Source: G965261775 sp965261775 | GTDB lineage: Bacteria; Pseudomonadota; Gammaproteobacteria; Eutrophobiales; Eutrophobiaceae | Direction of reading: 5' to 3' | DNA: 64,000 nucleotides | Assembly: GCA_965261775.1 (NCBI GenBank) | Contig: OZ253477.1 | Coordinates: 496,001 to 560,000 of the forward strand | In this document: one piece after another, positions 61,972-64,000 of the stretch | Position numbering within the stretch: the first letter of the stretch is position 1 | Layout: each line of letters opens with the position of its first letter | Notes under the pieces: generated by a model | Told to the model about the DNA's origin: nothing | The model's database searches: none | The model's input: only the letters and a program-made list of their open reading frames with translations | Made by a program: the position numbers and the translations under genes

Positions 61972-63519
61972 ATGAAGATCGGCATACCCAAAGAAACATA
62001 TTCAGGGGAAAAACGTGTGGCGACAACCCCCGATGTTATCGGTTGGCTGAAAAAATCAGGTTACGAGGTGGCCGTTGAGGCCGGTGCCGGCACGGCGGCC
62101 AATTTTTCAGATGACGCCTATCGTGAGGCCGGTGCTGAAATAATGATGGATACCCGACAGTTATGGGAATCGGCTGATATTCTCTTGAAGGTCAGAGCCC
62201 CAGAAGAGGCAGAAACGGATTATCTACATGAAGGGCAAACCCTGATCAGTTTTATCTGGCCGGCACAGAATGAAGCCTTGATGCAGAAACTCTCCGCCAA
62301 AGCGATCAATGTGCTGGCGATGGACAGTGTTCCGCGTATTTCCCGCGCACAGAAAATGGATGCGCTCAGTTCCATGGCTAATATCGCCGGATACCGGGCA
62401 GTTATTGAAGCTTCACACAATTTCGGACGTTTCTTTACCGGTCAGATTACCGCTGCTGGCAAAGTCCTTCCGGCAAAAGTGCTGGTGATCGGAGCGGGCG
62501 TGGCCGGTCTGGCCGCCATCGGTACGGCCAACAGCCTGGGAGCGGTGGTGCGCGCCTTTGATACACGCCCGGCGGTCAAAGAGCAGATTGAGAGCATGGG
62601 CGCCGAGTTCCTGATGCTGGATTTTGAAGAAGACGGTAGCGGCGAAGGGGGTTATGCGAAAGTCATGAGCGATGAGTTCATCGCCGCAGAAATGGCGCTT
62701 TTTACCAAACAGGCCAAAGAGGTCGATATTATTATCACGACGGCGCTTATCCCCGGTAAACCCGCACCAAAGCTGATCAACGCCGAGATGGTGAAGTCTA
62801 TGAAAAACGGCAGTGTGATTGTCGATTTAGCGGCGGAACAGGGTGGCAACTGTGCGTTAACCCGAAAAGACGATATTTTCGTCAGTGATAACGGCGTTAC
62901 GATTATCGGCTATACCGATTTGCCCAGTCGTCTGCCGACACAATCCAGTCAACTCTATGCCACCAATCTGCGACATTTACTGACAGACATGACCCCTGAG
63001 AAAGACGGGCAGATCACCATTGATTTTGAAGATGAAGTCGTTCGCGGCGCGACCGTGATAAAAGCCGGGGAGATTACCTGGCCGCCCCCGCCGGTAAAAC
63101 TTTCAGCCGCACCGCCCCCGAAATCTGCCGGGGCATCGCTGGCGCCAGCGCTAAAAGAAGAGACAAAATCAAAACCGGGGGGATTTCGGCAGATGTTGCC
63201 GGTATTGCTCGGCGCCGTTGCGCTCGGCTTTCTTGGGACGGTAGCGCCGCCCTCTTTTATGGCACATTTTACCGTCTTCGTACTGGCCTGCTTTATCGGT
63301 TACATGGTGATCTGGAATGTAACCCCTTCCCTGCATACGCCGTTGATGAGTGTAACCAATGCGGTAAGCAGCATCATCATCATCGGGGCCCTGATACAGA
63401 TATCTTCTTCGGATACGCTGCTGGTTGCGCTGGCCGCGCTTGGCGTTTTGATCACCAGTATTAACATTACCGGCGGGTTCGCCATCACCCAGCGCATGCT
63501 GCGGATGTTCAGAAAATAA
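61972..63519 (+). CDS. pntA: proton-translocating NAD(P)+ transhydrogenase subunit alpha
   Basis: PntA with PntB couples hydride transfer between NAD(H) and NADP(H) to proton movement across the inner membrane. The 515-residue protein starts MKIGIPKETYSGEKRVATTPDVI and has the dinucleotide motif LVIGAGVAGLAAIGTANSLGA. RPAVKEQIESMGAEFL, the IIGYTDLPSRLPTQSSQLYATNLRHLL region and three to four C-terminal helices (from about 410) follow. The fused alpha1-alpha2 layout is as in E. coli. The link to NADPH from the fprA system is a reasonable inference. Confidence 0.97.
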   Translation: MKIGIPKETYSGEKRVATTPDVIGWLKKSGYEVAVEAGAGTAANFSDDAYREAGAEIMMDTRQLWESADILLKVRAPEEAETDYLHEGQTLISFIWPAQNEALMQKLSAKAINVLAMDSVPRISRAQKMDALSSMANIAGYRAVIEASHNFGRFFTGQITAAGKVLPAKVLVIGAGVAGLAAIGTANSLGAVVRAFDTRPAVKEQIESMGAEFLMLDFEEDGSGEGGYAKVMSDEFIAAEMALFTKQAKEVDIIITTALIPGKPAPKLINAEMVKSMKNGSVIVDLAAEQGGNCALTRKDDIFVSDNGVTIIGYTDLPSRLPTQSSQLYATNLRHLLTDMTPEKDGQITIDFEDEVVRGATVIKAGEITWPPPPVKLSAAPPPKSAGASLAPALKEETKSKPGGFRQMLPVLLGAVALGFLGTVAPPSFMAHFTVFVLACFIGYMVIWNVTPSLHTPLMSVTNAVSSIIIIGALIQISSSDTLLVALAALGVLITSINITGGFAITQRMLRMFRK

Positions 63520-63533
63520 CGGGAGTAGGTACC

Positions 63534-64000
63534 ATGTCAGAAGGTCTAGTAACCGCGGCTTATATTGGCGCGACGATTCTGTTTATCCTGACCCTGAGGG
63601 GCTTGAGCCACCAGGAAACCTCACGGAGGGGTAACATCTACGGCATCATCGGCATGACCATCGCCATACTGGCAACGGTGTTCGGCGAGGTTAGCAGTAA
63701 TTTTCACCTGATCATCATCACCATGCTGATCGGCGGAAGCATCGGTCTCATTGTTGCCAGAAAGGTGGAAATGACGCAGATGCCAGAACTGGTCGCCATC
63801 CTGCACAGTCTGGTGGGCCTGGCGGCGGTATTGGTAGGTTATGTCAATTTTATGGACCCCACGATATCCTTTCCCACTGCTGCCGAGGAACTGATCCATA
63901 CCATTGAAATCTATATCGGCGTTTTGATTGGCGCGGTAACCTTTTCAGGTTCCGTCGTGGCATTCGGCAAGCTGAGCGGCAAATTGAGCAGTAACCCATG
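63534..64000 (+). CDS. pntB: proton-translocating NAD(P)+ transhydrogenase subunit beta, N-terminal part (partial)
   Basis: The gene starts at ATG 63534 behind GGGAG, 14 bases after pntA, and runs off the window after 155 codons. MSEGLVTAAYIGATILFILTLRGLSHQETSRRGN, TIAILATVFG, MPELVAILHSLVGLAAVLVGY and EIYIGVLIGAVTFSGSVVAFGKL are PntB helices of the membrane domain. The NADP-binding domain lies outside the window. Confidence 0.96.
   Translation, partial: MSEGLVTAAYIGATILFILTLRGLSHQETSRRGNIYGIIGMTIAILATVFGEVSSNFHLIIITMLIGGSIGLIVARKVEMTQMPELVAILHSLVGLAAVLVGYVNFMDPTISFPTAAEELIHTIEIYIGVLIGAVTFSGSVVAFGKLSGKLSSNP

Noticed and set aside
1..64000. CRISPR arrays, prophage or insertion-sequence transposases, rRNA genes
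   Set aside because: I saw no regularly spaced direct repeats, no transposase or integrase frame and no rRNA signature. The only RNA gene found is tRNA-Ser.

Overview
The window looks like a chromosomal segment of a gammaproteobacterium that oxidises C1 compounds (a methylotroph or formaldehyde/formate-oxidising relative). The block nadB / rpoE-rseA-rseB-degP-lepA-lepB-DUF4845-rnc-era-recO-pdxJ is classic gammaproteobacterial gene order. Around it lie genes for methanofuran/tetrahydromethanopterin (H4MPT)-linked C1 transfer, PQQ synthesis and molybdenum/tungsten cofactor synthesis. I cannot name the genus.

Layout. 1-1869: end of a cbb3 oxidase operon (ccoN', ccoO, ccoQ, ccoP). 1870-2818: decayed DNA with LysR and SDR relics. 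2819-5517: moaE-moaD and moaC, separated by an orphan DNA methyltransferase and fragments. 5653-9769: a leftward operon for methanofuran/pterin chemistry (DHPS-like protein, DUF447, MfnB, a pterin-dehydratase-like protein, a 5'-nucleotidase). 9878-14176: a NYN-LOTUS protein, then pqqBCDE behind a good sigma-54 promoter candidate, with no pqqA. 14404-20400: folP, a prolyl iminopeptidase, a SHOCT protein, a frameshifted outer-membrane barrel, a porin and a decayed copy of that porin. 20492-24696: a five-gene tungsten aldehyde oxidoreductase operon. 24923-26742: two PQQ-dehydrogenase-associated periplasmic proteins. 27125-31551: moaA-fdhD-mobA-mobB-moeA. 31733-43184: the housekeeping and sigma-E operons. 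45204-51086: H4MPT genes (MptN-like, mch, an ATP-grasp ligase, mtdB, beta-RFAP synthase). 51264-58160: formylmethanofuran dehydrogenase genes fwdD, fhcB, fhcA, fhcD, fhcC followed by a 7Fe ferredoxin and a ferredoxin-NADP reductase. 58393-60740: a restriction-modification-like islet beside tRNA-Ser. 61126-64000: a BI-1 family protein and pntA-pntB'.

How it fits together. MtdB and Mch take methylene-H4MPT to methenyl- and then formyl-H4MPT. FhcD passes the formyl group to methanofuran. FhcA hydrolyses formylmethanofuran to formate. Unlike the redox-inert FhcB described from Methylobacterium, the FhcB here keeps the cysteines for an Fe-S cluster and the cysteine that binds the metal-pterin, and it has a separate FwdD subunit. 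The complex could therefore interconvert formate and CO2, passing electrons to the adjacent ferredoxin and ferredoxin-NADP reductase. I consider this the most interesting system in the window. The moa/mob/moe genes would supply its metal cofactor, that of the aldehyde oxidoreductase and that of an FdhD-dependent formate dehydrogenase encoded elsewhere.
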